The notes beneath the pieces are model-generated. The model did not search any database, had not been told where the DNA came from, and saw only the letters and a program-made list of their open reading frames with translations. Positions 1 through 9,852 of a stretch of 64,000 nucleotides of DNA are shown here, one piece after another. Source of the stretch: Alternaria dauci (lineage: Eukaryota > Ascomycota > Dothideomycetes > Pleosporales > Pleosporaceae). The stretch covers positions 248,001-312,000 of the forward strand of contig NC_091277.1 of the NCBI RefSeq assembly GCF_042100115.1, in the 5' to 3' direction. How positions within the stretch are numbered: position 1 is the first letter of the stretch; each line of letters starts with the position of its first letter. The position numbers were made by a program, and so were the translations under genes.

Positions 1-737
1 GTGGTTGCTAACGAATGCAGTCAAATGTTCTGGGTCTGGACAGTGTCACTACCAGTTACCATTCTGAACTCGCCCAAGGTCACTCGATTCAACCAGCCAG
101 ACTTCGGAACGGGTCGAGACATTGCGGGCATCATTCTCTGGTCTATCGGGTTCATCATGGAGAGCGTGTCCGACGTTCAAAAGTACAGATTCCGTACTGC
201 TCATGGTAGCGATGGTGCAGTCTGCAATGTTGGATTCTTTGCCTGGACTCGGCATCCCAATTACTTTGGAGAAATCATCATTCAATTCGGTAAGTATGGT
301 TCATCCGTATTTTGGCATCAAGGCTAATTGTGCTAGGCATCTTCATGATTGCTGTATCTCCTGCAGCATACAACTACGTCTCGGGAGGCGCATATGACGC
401 GCTATACGCATCTATCCTTGGACCCTTCTTCTTGACTCTACTGCTCATGTTTGTGTCTGGCCTGACATTGCAAGAACGACCAGGCGCAAAGAAGAGGTAT
501 GAGAAAGGCACGCAATGGCCCGAGTACGAGCGATATCTCCACCGAACAAGCATTCTCATACCATTTCCGCCACAAATATACGCCAAATTACCAGTCATTC
601 TCAAGCGAACCATCTTCCTGGAGTTTCCAATCTACGTCTTTGACCCAGCGAAGCATGCGGATCAAGACAAGGTGAAAGCTAGATCTGCGGAGGAAGGACG
701 GGGCAGGCCAAGTGACGAAGAAGGACTAAGGCCTTGA
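1..737 (+). CDS. DUF1295 / steroid 5-alpha-reductase-like membrane protein, 3' part
   Basis: The gene enters from the left edge, so the start codon is not visible. Exon 1 runs to 289, a 47-nt intron (290-336, GTAAGT...TAG) follows, and exon 2 runs from 337 to the TGA at 735-737; the reading frame stays open across the junction. The protein shows the family signature TRHPNYFGE before the intron, followed by hydrophobic segments (the GIFMIAVSP region and the ILGPFFLTLLLMFVSG region). This arrangement is typical of DUF1295 proteins, integral membrane proteins related to the C-terminal domain of steroid 5-alpha reductases and isoprenylcysteine methyltransferases. The substrate cannot be read from the sequence. 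The hydrophilic C-terminus is short and acidic/basic mixed. I am confident of the family and not of the reaction. Confidence 0.85.
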
Positions 738-869
738 AGTACCACCACATGCGCACCAGATGTTTTATTTAATGATACTCTTTAACCGCTACTTCCGCTA
801 CTGATCAGTACTTTGTACCAACATTCCTCTCACCCCTCAACTACAGCACCAGCATCCTTGCTCTAAAGC

Positions 870-2081
870 CTACTTGGCCTCAGCGCAAGACCTCTCCCAG
901 AAAAGCTGATCCGTGCCGCTGGTGGCAGTGAACTCTCCCTGCGTGAGCGAATCCCTAAGGTACGCGCAATTTCCAAGCTTCGGGTTGAACAAATAACTCT
1001 TGCACTCCGCTTCGGCCAAGCATAGCGCCGCACAAGTCGAAACATCCGTCGCATCGACCAAGTTGAACGAAGAAGCGTAGTATGCCTCGACACTAGCAAA
1101 GCCTTCGACGCCACACGTGGTGGTTGGAGGAGATGGGGTGGTGGAAGATGTATCGCACTTTCCGAATCCGGCTTGGCAGCCTGTTGCACAGAATGCGGTG
1201 GTGCTTCCACTGCGAGTTGATGTTAGTACCTATGAGAGGGAGAAAGAGGGGGAATTGAGAGCTTACCACCATCCGTAGGCGCTGCAGCAATCGCCGAATG
1301 AAGAGCCCAGGCATGTCACTCCGTTGCCGCAACTTCCGTCGACAGAGATGCTCTGGGTTGGTGCTGGTGCGGCTGACGAAGTTGCAGCCGACGAACTTGC
1401 AGCAGCCGATGTCGCAGCCGCCGATGTTGCGGTCGTAGACAAGGTCGATGAAGGCGACACCGCTCCGCAAATTCCAAAGGCTGCATTGCAGGTAGTGCCG
1501 CAGTAGTCGGTGGTCTTTCCACACCAGCCATAGGCGCTGCAGCAGTCGCCGAATGAAGAACCGGCGCAGGTGAAGCCAGAAGTTCCGCCGCAAGATCCAT
1601 CAGTGGAGATCTTTCCACCTGTAGTCGGGGCTGCTGATGATGTGGGTGCTGCGGATGATACTGCGGGTGCTGCCGAGGATAGTACGGGTGCTACTGATGA
1701 GACCGCGACAGACGATGGTACGGGTGCTGCTGACGAGACTGCGGCCGATGATAGCGCGGGTGCTGCCGATGAGACTGCGAGTGTCGTCGAGGATACCGCG
1801 AGTGTTTTCGACGACACCGCACGTGTTGAGGAAGCGATAACCACAGGCGCTGAAGATATTGGCAATTTGCAGTCCCCAAACTTAGCCTGGCATCCAGTTC
1901 CGCAGTGCTTTGACGTGGAACCGCAACGTCCATCCTTGGAGCAACAGTTTCCCCAAGCCGAATTCTTGCAAGTAAGCGTGTTCCAGGACTGTTTGCCGCA
2001 AAGACTGGTGCGGCTGACCATCAACGCATTAACATTAAGGAATAGGACGGCCGAAACGGCCAATAAGATGGAAGAACGCAT
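870..2081 (-). CDS. Secreted multi-hevein chitin-binding protein with C-terminal PAN/apple-like region
   Basis: Two exons on the minus strand, 2081-1267 and 1209-870, split by a 57-nt GTAAGC...CAG intron inside the third hevein domain, give 384 residues. A signal peptide (hydrophobic SILLAVSAVLFLNV core) is followed by three hevein-type chitin-binding domains. Each has the Cys-rich pattern ending CCSxxGxCG...YC/HC; domains 2 and 3 share the string GSSFGDCCSAYGWCG. Domains 1 and 2 are separated by a long Ser/Ala/Val-rich, probably O-glycosylated linker made of SSAAP-like repeats, and a second Ser/Ala/Thr linker joins domains 2 and 3. After domain 3 a further Cys-containing region (ADVSTCAALCLAEAECKSY-like) resembles a PAN/apple domain. 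Likely role: binding fungal wall or host-exposed chitin outside the cell. The long ORFs on the opposite strand are mirror images of the repeat linker. Confidence 0.88.
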
Positions 2082-3257
2082 AGTGTAAAAGAACCGTTGG
2101 AACGAGTGACGTGAGTTAAGAAACGGTCGGTGAATGGGGACGCATTACTGGATCCGTAAACGGGAGCGACCAGAATATATTACGTCGTGGATTCGTGGAT
2201 AGGAGACTTCCAAGCTTGGGCTGACTCGTGAAGCGAAAGTGGTGTTAGAGATCTCACTGGCTAGACCTGATAGAAACAAGGCTAGACTTTAATTAGAGCT
2301 TCCAAGGCCGTCGCATCCCCATAAGGCTGAAGATGGCGTGCATCTCGATGCGCAATACGAGCTTAATAATTGTCGTTTTGTACCTAGAGTTAGACGGTCC
2401 TATTCACAAGAGATTGAAAAACAAAAATGGAGATATATGTAGCTAAGAGCTGAAAGCCACATTTTGGGGTCCCAGAAGTAAAATGACTACTTGCCATAAC
2501 CGAACATGTTCACTGCAAAAGAAGTTTTTTGCTTAGGTCTACTGCCTTGATGTTTGTTGTTTTGATCTCGACATCCAGACAAAGTTTCGGCCGGAAATTT
2601 ACGGATTGGGATGATTGGCGAGCCCTGCATCTCTCTGCTTACTGCCCTTGCGTTAGGGGTGGCAATAGCTCTTGGGCTACAATCAGGCAAACCTCGTGCG
2701 TCGCGTTTCTCGTCGGAGTTTCCGCAGACCTTTCATCCAAGCCGTGTCCTTGCCGGCGATGACATGTAAGAGTGCAACCACCAAGCCGAGCAGTGGGATG
2801 CGTTCGCTTAGTCATTGGCTGGGCGAATCAATTCACCCGGCCTTATCGCGCGAACGGTGGAGATCACCTCACGCCATCGCATAAACCACACCCACGGAAC
2901 AGTCAGGGCAGTAAAAGTCGTCAAAACTTATACCTCATGCTCGCATCTTTCCTTGGCTCGTCGAGTTAGTTGGACGACTAGCAGCCATGAGCAGGCTGGC
3001 GTGTGTTATCGACTCGGCGTCTTCTTCCACCCCGCGTCGCCAATGGACTGAGCACCTTGAGATGGGATTGCGTCATTGCGTCACCTGGAGATGACCTGTT
3101 TGTAGGACGGAAAGAAGAAATATAAGAGGCTGGAGGTGCGCTTCGCCCTGCCGTTCGACTATCCTAGCAACTCTTACATCCCTGACACCAACTGTATTGA
3201 TACTGCACCCAGACGACATTTGTTTTCCAGATAACTGCGACATCGTACGACAGTAAA
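2082..3257. other. Intergenic region, divergent promoters
   Basis: About 1.2 kb between the minus-strand chitin-binding gene and the plus-strand DUF3602 gene. Only short, non-conserved ORFs are present. The right end holds a tandem TTGCGTCA element and a TATA-like ATATAAG sequence (around 3119-3125) that would serve the DUF3602 gene. Confidence 0.6.
3068..3083. promoter_or_regulatory. Two abutting TTGCGTCA elements (bZIP/CRE-like)
   Basis: The octamer TTGCGTCA occurs twice with no spacer, 175 nt upstream of the DUF3602 start codon. The reverse complement, TGACGCAA, contains a TGACG half-site of the kind bound by ATF/CREB-type bZIP factors. That family assignment is general knowledge; binding here is inference. 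Confidence 0.4.
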
Positions 3258-3788
3258 ATGACTTCAACACCAATTCACTCAACAGGCCGTGGAGGTGCGC
3301 TTTCTTCGAAAACGGTTTCCACACGCAAGACAAGAAGCTGACGGCTACTGCAGGTGCTGGCAACATTGGCCCTGACACCAACGTCTACACAGATGGAGGC
3401 CTCGTTCGCGAAGGCGTTCAAGGCGAATCTCTCGATGGAGACTTCTCCACTGGCCGTGGGGGAGCTGGCAACATTGGAAAGTCGCCTCGCGTTGGGCCAC
3501 AGTCTGATGAAGGCCGTCGCTCGGTAGACATGGTCCCTGAGATCAACCAGCGCAACGCGCAAGACGAGTTCCACACTGGCGTACGTCATGCCGCGCGAGA
3601 ATCGCAAGACACAACTGACATTACTGTAGCGTGGTGGTGCCGGAAACGTGTACAAGGAGAAGCACGGCGGCCACAGCTCCTCGCCCGACCGTAAGGGCTT
3701 GGGCGAGAAGGTCAAGGAAGTGCTCCATCTGGACAAGAAGAAGGAGCATGAGCCTTCTCCTTTGGCGCAGAACACGACCACGAACTAG
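3258..3788 (+). CDS. DUF3602 family protein with three GRGGAGN motifs
   Basis: Three exons, 3258-3294, 3354-3580 and 3630-3788, join in phase to give 140 residues. The first intron begins GTGCGC inside the first motif and the second begins GTACGT just before the third. The protein has three copies of the glycine-rich motif GRGGAGN (residues about 11-17, 47-53 and 88-94), the hallmark of the fungal DUF3602 family, and a Lys/Glu-rich tail. Both introns sit in or beside a GRGGAGN motif. The family is small, hydrophilic and of unknown biochemistry; related proteins have been linked to stress responses, but nothing here proves a function. No plus-strand ORF of useful length reveals the gene unless the introns are removed. 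Confidence 0.85.
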
Positions 3789-4110
3789 ACATGATACCCA
3801 AGTCGAGCGACCTTGATAGAGGAATGGTAGTGGCACGAGCGTTGGACACCGATGATACCTCCGGCTGCAGTCTCACTACGAGACAGCCTTGCTTTTTATA
3901 CAGTTCTCAATGCATACATGCACTCTTTACAACACACGCGCGACTTGAGTCGATCTGGCGAGACAGGTGTTTGTACCGTGCCTGGCGATGATGGTGGGGT
4001 GAAAACTAGCGCGGACCACGTGGGGTAGTCGCGAACCCAAGTCGCGTCATCTGCCTCGTGAAAATCCCCCAAACCCGACACATTCTTGAACAAATCTGCG
4101 CAGCATCACA
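3789..4110. other. Intergenic region
   Basis: Short spacer (about 320 nt) between the DUF3602 gene and the dehydratase gene, both on the plus strand. No gene or clear element seen. Confidence 0.6.
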
Positions 4111-4939
4111 ATGGCTTCCAACGAACACGACGCCGAAGCTCTCGTCCACTCTGACGACCCAAGTCACCCCGCAAACCACATTTGCACGCTCTGCGCAAAG
4201 TTCTACAACTTGGGCTGGGTACGATGACCTCGAAGCACTAGGGGACGCGCACGAAGACACGATTGAGTCACGGCTAACACGCGCACTCCCGCCAGGTGAC
4301 AGGCACTGGCGGAGGAACGAGCATACGCCATGAGGACAAGATCTACATTGCGCCCAGCGGCGTGCAGAAAGAGCTCATGAAGCCCACGGACATGTTCGTC
4401 ATGGACTTCAACACCAAGGAATACTTGCGAAGACCACAGGTACACATCACGGGGCCGGGTTGTGCACAGGGTGACTAACGCAATACCAGGTCCTCAAGCC
4501 ATCAGCATGCACACCCCTCTTCATGGCCGCCTTTGAACGCGGCGCCGGCTGCTGCATCCACACGCACTCGCAGTGGGCCGTCCTCGTAACCCTCCTCGTC
4601 GAGCGCGACTTTGGGAAAGAAGCTTGTTTCGAGATTGAAGAGATTGAGCAGATCAAGGGCATACCAAAGGGCCGAGGGAAGCAGGGCAATCTCGGCTACT
4701 ACGATCGTCTGCGCATACCCATCATCGAGAACACGGCGCACGAAGAGGATTTGCGGGAGAGCTTGGAGGAGGCCATGGAGAAGTATCCGGATTCTTATGC
4801 GATTCTGGTGCGGAGACATGGGATTTATGTGTGGGGCGACAACGTGCACAAGGCGAAGACGCAGTGTGAGAGTATTGATTATATTCTGCAGTTGGCGGTG
4901 GAGATGAAGAAGCTGGGTCTGCCTTGGACCAAGGCTTAG
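4111..4939 (+). CDS. MDE1: Methylthioribulose-1-phosphate dehydratase (class II aldolase fold)
   Basis: Exons 4111-4218, 4296-4439 and 4490-4939 give 233 residues, the usual length for fungal Mde1. The enzyme acts in the methionine salvage pathway, converting 5-methylthioribulose-1-phosphate to the diketo product in the cytosol. Visible family features are the N-terminal [14 protein letters not shown] segment, the phosphate-binding [10 protein letters not shown] loop (about residues 38-47), IAPSGVQKE, the zinc-ligand pair H108/H110 in CCIHTHS, an acidic catalytic candidate in the [11 protein letters not shown] segment, and a third zinc ligand at H194 in RRHGIYVWG. The first start codon gives a normal N-terminus. 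Both introns are phase 0 with good GTACNN donors. Confidence 0.93.
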
Positions 4940-5395
4940 GTGGAGAGTGAAGAGTTGGATGTAGGCCTTGGATGAGACTAGCGATAGAAAACGAAAGACA
5001 GGTGTTGCGATTACTACACGACTACATGGAGTCAGCATCAGTGAGACGGAATGCGGTACATGTCGATTACAGATGGCATTGGGCTGGGTTGTCGCTTACT
5101 ATCCTGGCCCCAACAGGCCAACAACAGCAGCTGGGTAATGAATACCCCACATTGTCTTACCTGTTGATCTCTCCTAGTCGCATGGTACTCCAAAACAGGT
5201 TGGGCTAATGCCGAGAATTGGTTCTCATCTGACAAATCTTCGGATGCCTTTGAAATCGAATTGCAATAACGGGCGGTACATAATCGACATTCTTTGAAAC
5301 ATCATCCGGGCGAGTCTGCTCTTTCTCACGTATAAGAAGCGTTGCGGTACCACCCCCCAACCCTTTGCACTTGGTGCGTAAACCGACTAGCAGTC
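4940..5395. other. Intergenic region
   Basis: About 450 nt, containing the 3' end of the dehydratase transcript and the promoter of the serine hydrolase. A TATA-like TATAAG lies at 5333-5338, about 60 nt before the start codon. Confidence 0.5.
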
Positions 5396-6733
5396 ATGGC
5401 ATCCCCTACCATCAGCCAGAAGGCTATATCGTACTTGGAAACATACATCGACATCGCTATCGACACCGGCACATCTGCACCAGACCTTCCGTTTGCTCTC
5501 GTCCACGTCGTAGATGCCCAGAACAATGTACTTTTCTCCCACGGCAACGCTCCAGGCAAACGGCCCACATCGAGCTCCATGGTCATCGTTCAATCTCTGA
5601 CCAAGATCGTCGGAGCAATGGCTTACATGCAGCTTGTCGAAAGCGGCCGCGCGACCCTTGACGATCCCGCCACCATCAATACCTGGCTCCCTGAACTCGC
5701 CGCTAAAAAGGTCTTGATGGGGTACACGATTAATGCTGGAACAGGGAAGAAGATGTGGCAGTTGGAAGATAGAAAGGGCGATATTACAGCAAGGATGCTG
5801 ATGAACCATACATACGGCGGTGGCCATACTTACTTCAACAAGCTGTTATTGGAATACATACAAGACCTCGGCGAAGGCGTCTGGGAAGCAACGAACGAAG
5901 CGTCAGATCCTTACGGAGTGCTCCTCGCAAGCCCTCTCCTCTGGCACCCAGGCACGCATACAAATTACGGTCAAGGACTAGATTGGATCGCCGTCCTCAT
6001 CGAACGCATTACCCAACAATCCCTAGCCTCGTACCTCCAAGAAAATATTTTTGACCCGCTTGGTCTAAAAGAAATCGGTTTCGAGCCGCAGTACGGCGGA
6101 GACGTTGTATCGTCGGCGTACAACGCTGGGAAATTTTGGCCAAGGAAGTTGCGCGCTGGGGGAGAATTTGTTACAATCGATTCCTCCGAACCCGAGATTG
6201 CGAGACGAGCTGATGCTTTTCCTAACGGCGATTACCACGCGGGTTGCTTAGGAACGGGGCTCGTTGCTAGCGCAAGAGACTACACACATCTCCTTACCAT
6301 CCTGCTCCCACAGAACGCCGGCGTAGATCCAGTCAGCGGCCATCGCATACTCTCCCCCAAAAGCGCGGCTGAAATTTGTCGTCCCCAGCTCCCCGAAGCG
6401 ATCCGCAATGACTCTCGTTGTTTACAAAACTCGGGCGCGGCGCCTATCATCGTCCCTGTCGATCTTTCTGCGCCGGTGCTGGATCCGCGTGGTAGCTTTG
6501 GTTTGGGTTGTGGTGTGCAGGGTGCGGATCGGGTTCTTGAGAATGGGGAGAGGGGGAGGAGTGGTGGGAGTGTGTATTGGTATGGTGCGACGAATGTTGA
6601 GTTTTGGGTCGATGCAGAGAAGGGGATTGTGATGTCTGTTTGGGGCAATTATTATCCTTTTTGTGAAGAGACGTGGATGCGGTTTGTTGGGGGTGTGGAG
6701 GGGATTTTGTATGAGGGGTTGGAAGGGACGTAG
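5396..6733 (+). CDS. LovD/class C beta-lactamase-like serine hydrolase or acyltransferase
   Basis: A single exon of 445 residues from the ATG at 5396. An in-frame upstream ATG-like start at 5342 would add 18 residues but lies at a TATA-like sequence and is unlikely. The catalytic SxxK tetrad S67-L-T-K70 (in IVQSLTKIVGAMAY) is followed by a Tyr in the HTNYGQGLDW segment, where penicillin-recognising enzymes have YxN, and a C-terminal GGSVYWYGATN segment in the position of the KTG/HTG element. This layout matches fungal beta-lactamase-fold esterases and transferases of the LovD type. No signal peptide is seen, so a cytosolic enzyme is likely. The 3' 250 nt are markedly G/T-rich compared with the rest. 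The substrate is unknown. Confidence 0.85.
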   Translation: MASPTISQKAISYLETYIDIAIDTGTSAPDLPFALVHVVDAQNNVLFSHGNAPGKRPTSSSMVIVQSLTKIVGAMAYMQLVESGRATLDDPATINTWLPELAAKKVLMGYTINAGTGKKMWQLEDRKGDITARMLMNHTYGGGHTYFNKLLLEYIQDLGEGVWEATNEASDPYGVLLASPLLWHPGTHTNYGQGLDWIAVLIERITQQSLASYLQENIFDPLGLKEIGFEPQYGGDVVSSAYNAGKFWPRKLRAGGEFVTIDSSEPEIARRADAFPNGDYHAGCLGTGLVASARDYTHLLTILLPQNAGVDPVSGHRILSPKSAAEICRPQLPEAIRNDSRCLQNSGAAPIIVPVDLSAPVLDPRGSFGLGCGVQGADRVLENGERGRSGGSVYWYGATNVEFWVDAEKGIVMSVWGNYYPFCEETWMRFVGGVEGILYEGLEGT

Positions 6734-7199
6734 GGGTTGAGGCTACGTGATTAGAGTGCAGCTTTTAGATCTCCTGTTAGCTAACAACTTGCATTATCCT
6801 CTACGGTGCCTTTGTGTCTACTAGAATAGAATGTGCCGACTGATGAGTATGCCAATAATGAGACGTGTTCCAGTCGGGGCTTGTCGATAGGCTGACTTGG
6901 TCGTGTGAAAGTGACGAGCTGTAGTCGGACAAAGGCATGTGAAAGACTACAGTTTTCCATCAAGAGCCGGACTGGAGAGACGCAACCGAAAAGTCACTGA
7001 CTATTCATTCTGATGGCTATTCACTTATGCTCAGTGACGTTTCTTTCTACGTGTTGCTACATTACTGATTCATTGGGCTCAAGGTCGATTCTCACCAACT
7101 GTCCTCCTATACAATTCTCCTTTTCGTCCATTCCGATCTTAGTGTTTGGCTTGACTTCAACACCCTCAACCTCAATCAAAACTCGACATTGCCGACGCC
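6734..7199. other. Intergenic region
   Basis: About 470 nt with no convincing coding sequence. It holds the promoter of the downstream gene; the CT-rich stretch just before 7200 is typical of a fungal transcription start area. Confidence 0.5.
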
Positions 7200-8034
7200 A
7201 TGGCCAAATCGAAGCCTTCTGACCAAGGCACCAAGCCCAAGCCTACAACCCGCTACTTCCTGCGTGAACGTTCTGCAAAGGTCACCAAATCATCCCCAGC
7301 TTCGAACCGCTCACAGCAAATGAAGCCTGTCTGCCGTACTCGTGATGGTCTAGTTTCATTACGAAACACTCCTGATCAGTTTGTCTCCATGTAAGTCCAC
7401 TGGCTGCACGATCTCTTCACCAAGTCCACATCTGACACATTGAAGCGTCGAAACCAATTCATTACAGTCCCCCCTCCTACGTCTCCCAGGTGAGATCCGA
7501 ACACAGATATTCAAGTACGTTCTGGGCGGTACGAACATACTCTGTATATATCCCAGAGGTTCCAAAAAGGCGGGTACCACGATCTCAGTCGACAGTATTC
7601 CCGTTCCCTGGGTGCAGAAGTTCAGATCTGCCTTACCGTGCGTCTGCCGCCAAGTATACTACGAGACTGCTACGCTGGTCTATTCCCAAAACGAGTTCCA
7701 CTTCCTGGATGCTGAACATCTTCGGACCTTTCTTCGTGCTCGCAAGCGAGCTCAACTCGAAGCAATCACGACGATTTGTCTTATCCCAGAATGGAGCAGG
7801 TTCCGTAATGGAATTGATTGTTGGAATTACAACTTTGGACTTTTGAAGGGATTGAAGGGATTGCGGAAACTGTATATGGCCCAAGTCTATGGTAGGTGGA
7901 CGAGCCGACCTATGTTGGATAATTTCAGGGAGATGAAAGCTGCGGTGGCGGAGGGTTTGGCTGGCGACTTAGAAGTAGTAGTTGTGACCTTACTAGGACT
8001 GGGCACTTGGGGAGTTTGTATGAGAATTCCTTAG
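7200..8034 (+). CDS. 2EXR/DUF7730-like F-box-type protein
   Basis: Exon 1 (7200-7390) and exon 2 (7446-8034) are joined by a 55-nt GTAAGT...AAG intron to give 259 residues. The choice of acceptor is decided by phase: it creates the continuous segment SPLLRLPGEIRTQIFKYVLG. This is the familiar start of the fungal 2EXR/DUF7730 region (LPxEIRxxIYxxVL), which resembles an F-box. It continues with a Cys-Arg-Gln-Val-Tyr-Tyr-Glu-Thr segment typical of the same family. The N-terminal 65 residues are basic and Ser/Pro/Thr-rich. These proteins are abundant in Pezizomycotina and functionally undefined; an adaptor role in protein-protein interaction is only a guess. Confidence 0.8.
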
Positions 8035-8340
8035 GTATAGGGGCAATTGGGCCTGGTGCTAGATTCAAAGCGTCTACGTGATAGTACTTGAGATAGGGCA
8101 AGCACTAGTCCAAATCGTGTGATGGATATGAGGATAGGTCGCTTTATATCGTGGTATTGTTTCTGGGACATATAAACTGCCGTGAATATGCTCGTTCACC
8201 ATTGGCTACAGTTAGAGGGATCTTCTCGACAACAGCGATGGCAAGGTCCATTACTTATCTACTGGACAGAGCATCGACCTTCGTCTGCCTTCCTTTTTCT
8301 CACTTGTTCCAAACTTTCGTTCCTTGATTGTTCCAGGGTT
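8035..8340. other. Intergenic region (convergent gene ends)
   Basis: About 300 nt between two converging genes. Nothing recognisable. Confidence 0.5.
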
Positions 8341-9237
8341 TCACGACCCCCTTTGGACTTCCCAAGCCTCCACCCACTCTACGAAGGCGGCATGGTCACC
8401 ATACTGCTTGGCCTCAGCAAGCGCCATCTTCGGATCCGCGCCGCGGTCGAGCAGGAACCATGTCAGCTCACGCGCATTTCTTTCTGCCGTCCAGCCAGCC
8501 ATGACAATATACTCCAACGGCGTCCCCCATTCTCCTTGTAACCATTTGGTGTCGCGTGGAAAGTCCTCCTGGTTAACATCCAAGCCTACAACGTCGACCA
8601 GATAGCGGACCATGGCCAAACGCTGAGCATGCTGCGCTCTACTCTGCCTTTGCTCTTCGTCATCTTGCCCTGGGTCGTCCGAGACATTTTGGCAAATTGC
8701 TGCATGGACCACGGCTTCATGCAGCGTACAAGGACCTAAAGGAGCGCCTTTGGATCGCAAAAACTCGAATGTCGCGATATTGCTACTCGACGCGACCCTT
8801 TCGAGAATTGATTCGTGTGGTCTTCTGTGCGGTTCCTGCCAGGGCGTCGCTAGACTGGCGCCGTGCTCTAAGCACCATACAAGCTTTTCGCGATCCTGAA
8901 TACAAGACCACATGAACGGACTGCGATAAGATCGACGAGTTCCTGTCGAGTTTATGTCCCAGCCATGAGCAAGCAAGAACTCGAGAGTCGAGATTGAAAC
9001 CTCTCTACCCGCGATATCAATCTGCTCGATCCTGACGCCGTGTTCGACTAGATAGCGTAGGCATGTTGTGGAATTCTTTCTTGTCGCTGCCTCTATGAGT
9101 TTTTGATTCTCGTAGTCGCCCAGTCGCTCTTGCGCACTGATTTTCAATACCTGCTCCAGTAGTTTCGGCTCATTGTTGTCGATCGCAGCATCAATAAGAG
9201 CCTGTTTCTGAGTCTGCGAATTCCCCGTTGGATGCAT
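8341..9237 (-). CDS. Ankyrin-repeat protein
   Basis: Single-exon ORF of 298 residues. Diverged ankyrin repeats run along its length: segments such as LRYLVEHGVRIEQIDIAG, LEFLLAHGWDINSTG, LVWCLEHGASLATP and TWFLLDRGADPKMALAEA show the helix-turn-helix plus beta-hairpin pattern with the typical L-x-x-G-A/W-D motif. There is no signal peptide, membrane segment or extra catalytic domain. A likely function is protein binding. Ankyrin-only proteins are numerous in filamentous ascomycetes and vary rapidly. The start at 9237 is the first ATG in the frame and the stop lies at the left end. Confidence 0.83.
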   Translation of the reverse strand: MHPTGNSQTQKQALIDAAIDNNEPKLLEQVLKISAQERLGDYENQKLIEAATRKNSTTCLRYLVEHGVRIEQIDIAGREVSISTLEFLLAHGWDINSTGTRRSYRSPFMWSCIQDREKLVWCLEHGASLATPWQEPHRRPHESILERVASSSNIATFEFLRSKGAPLGPCTLHEAVVHAAICQNVSDDPGQDDEEQRQSRAQHAQRLAMVRYLVDVVGLDVNQEDFPRDTKWLQGEWGTPLEYIVMAGWTAERNARELTWFLLDRGADPKMALAEAKQYGDHAAFVEWVEAWEVQRGS

Positions 9238-9852
9238 TGTAGGCTACCACTGTTGAACCACCAGAGGATGCGTCCTCTGCAGTTTACGTAGATACCACGA
9301 TAAGCAAGATTCCTACAGTGTGCTTGTAGATAGCTACTTGCTTGCTGCGGACCTGTATGGAGTTGATGGAAAGTTCGGTCGGACGTAGTCTTTGTTAAGC
9401 TTTCAAGCCAACCACAACTTCCGCAACTGCCAGTCGCTGAACACTTTTCCGACTTCTTTGCTTTGTCGCATATCAAATGAACACTGTCAACAAGTGATCC
9501 CCATCTGCCATCTTTGTATGCGACATCAGCATGGAGGAGAAGGTTGGAAGTACAAGTGCGAGACCGAGACCGAGCTGAAGGTAAGCCGAGCGGCGGATGA
9601 GAGAGACCGAATAGGTGGGATGATACGGTATCGTGAACAGGGACGAACGAAGGCAGTATGCATGAAACAGGAATCTAGGTAGGCACTGAGAACGCAGAGG
9701 TTGTAGGTTGCGGTTACGTGTTTGGCCTTGGTGACCTAGTTCAATGTCGGCGGCGGGTGTGACGACCCGCCGTGCGGGCGGTTTTCCCATATCCTCGGCG
9801 TCAACAAAAAGCCTCCGACCCCGCCACTGCTGACCATTCGGCACCATTCAGC
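9238..9852. other. Divergent intergenic region
   Basis: About 615 nt between the minus-strand ankyrin gene and the plus-strand Zn2Cys6 gene. Near the right end the palindrome-rich GTCGGCGGCGGGTG / GACCCGCCGTGCGGGCGG stretch contains CGG triplets. Those could be a Zn2Cys6 site (possible autoregulation), which is speculative. Confidence 0.4.

Noticed and set aside
1570..2088. 172-codon plus-strand ORF over the chitin-binding gene
   Set aside because: Antisense of the Ser/Ala/Val repeat linker; its repetitive acidic sequence is a mirror of the real repeat.
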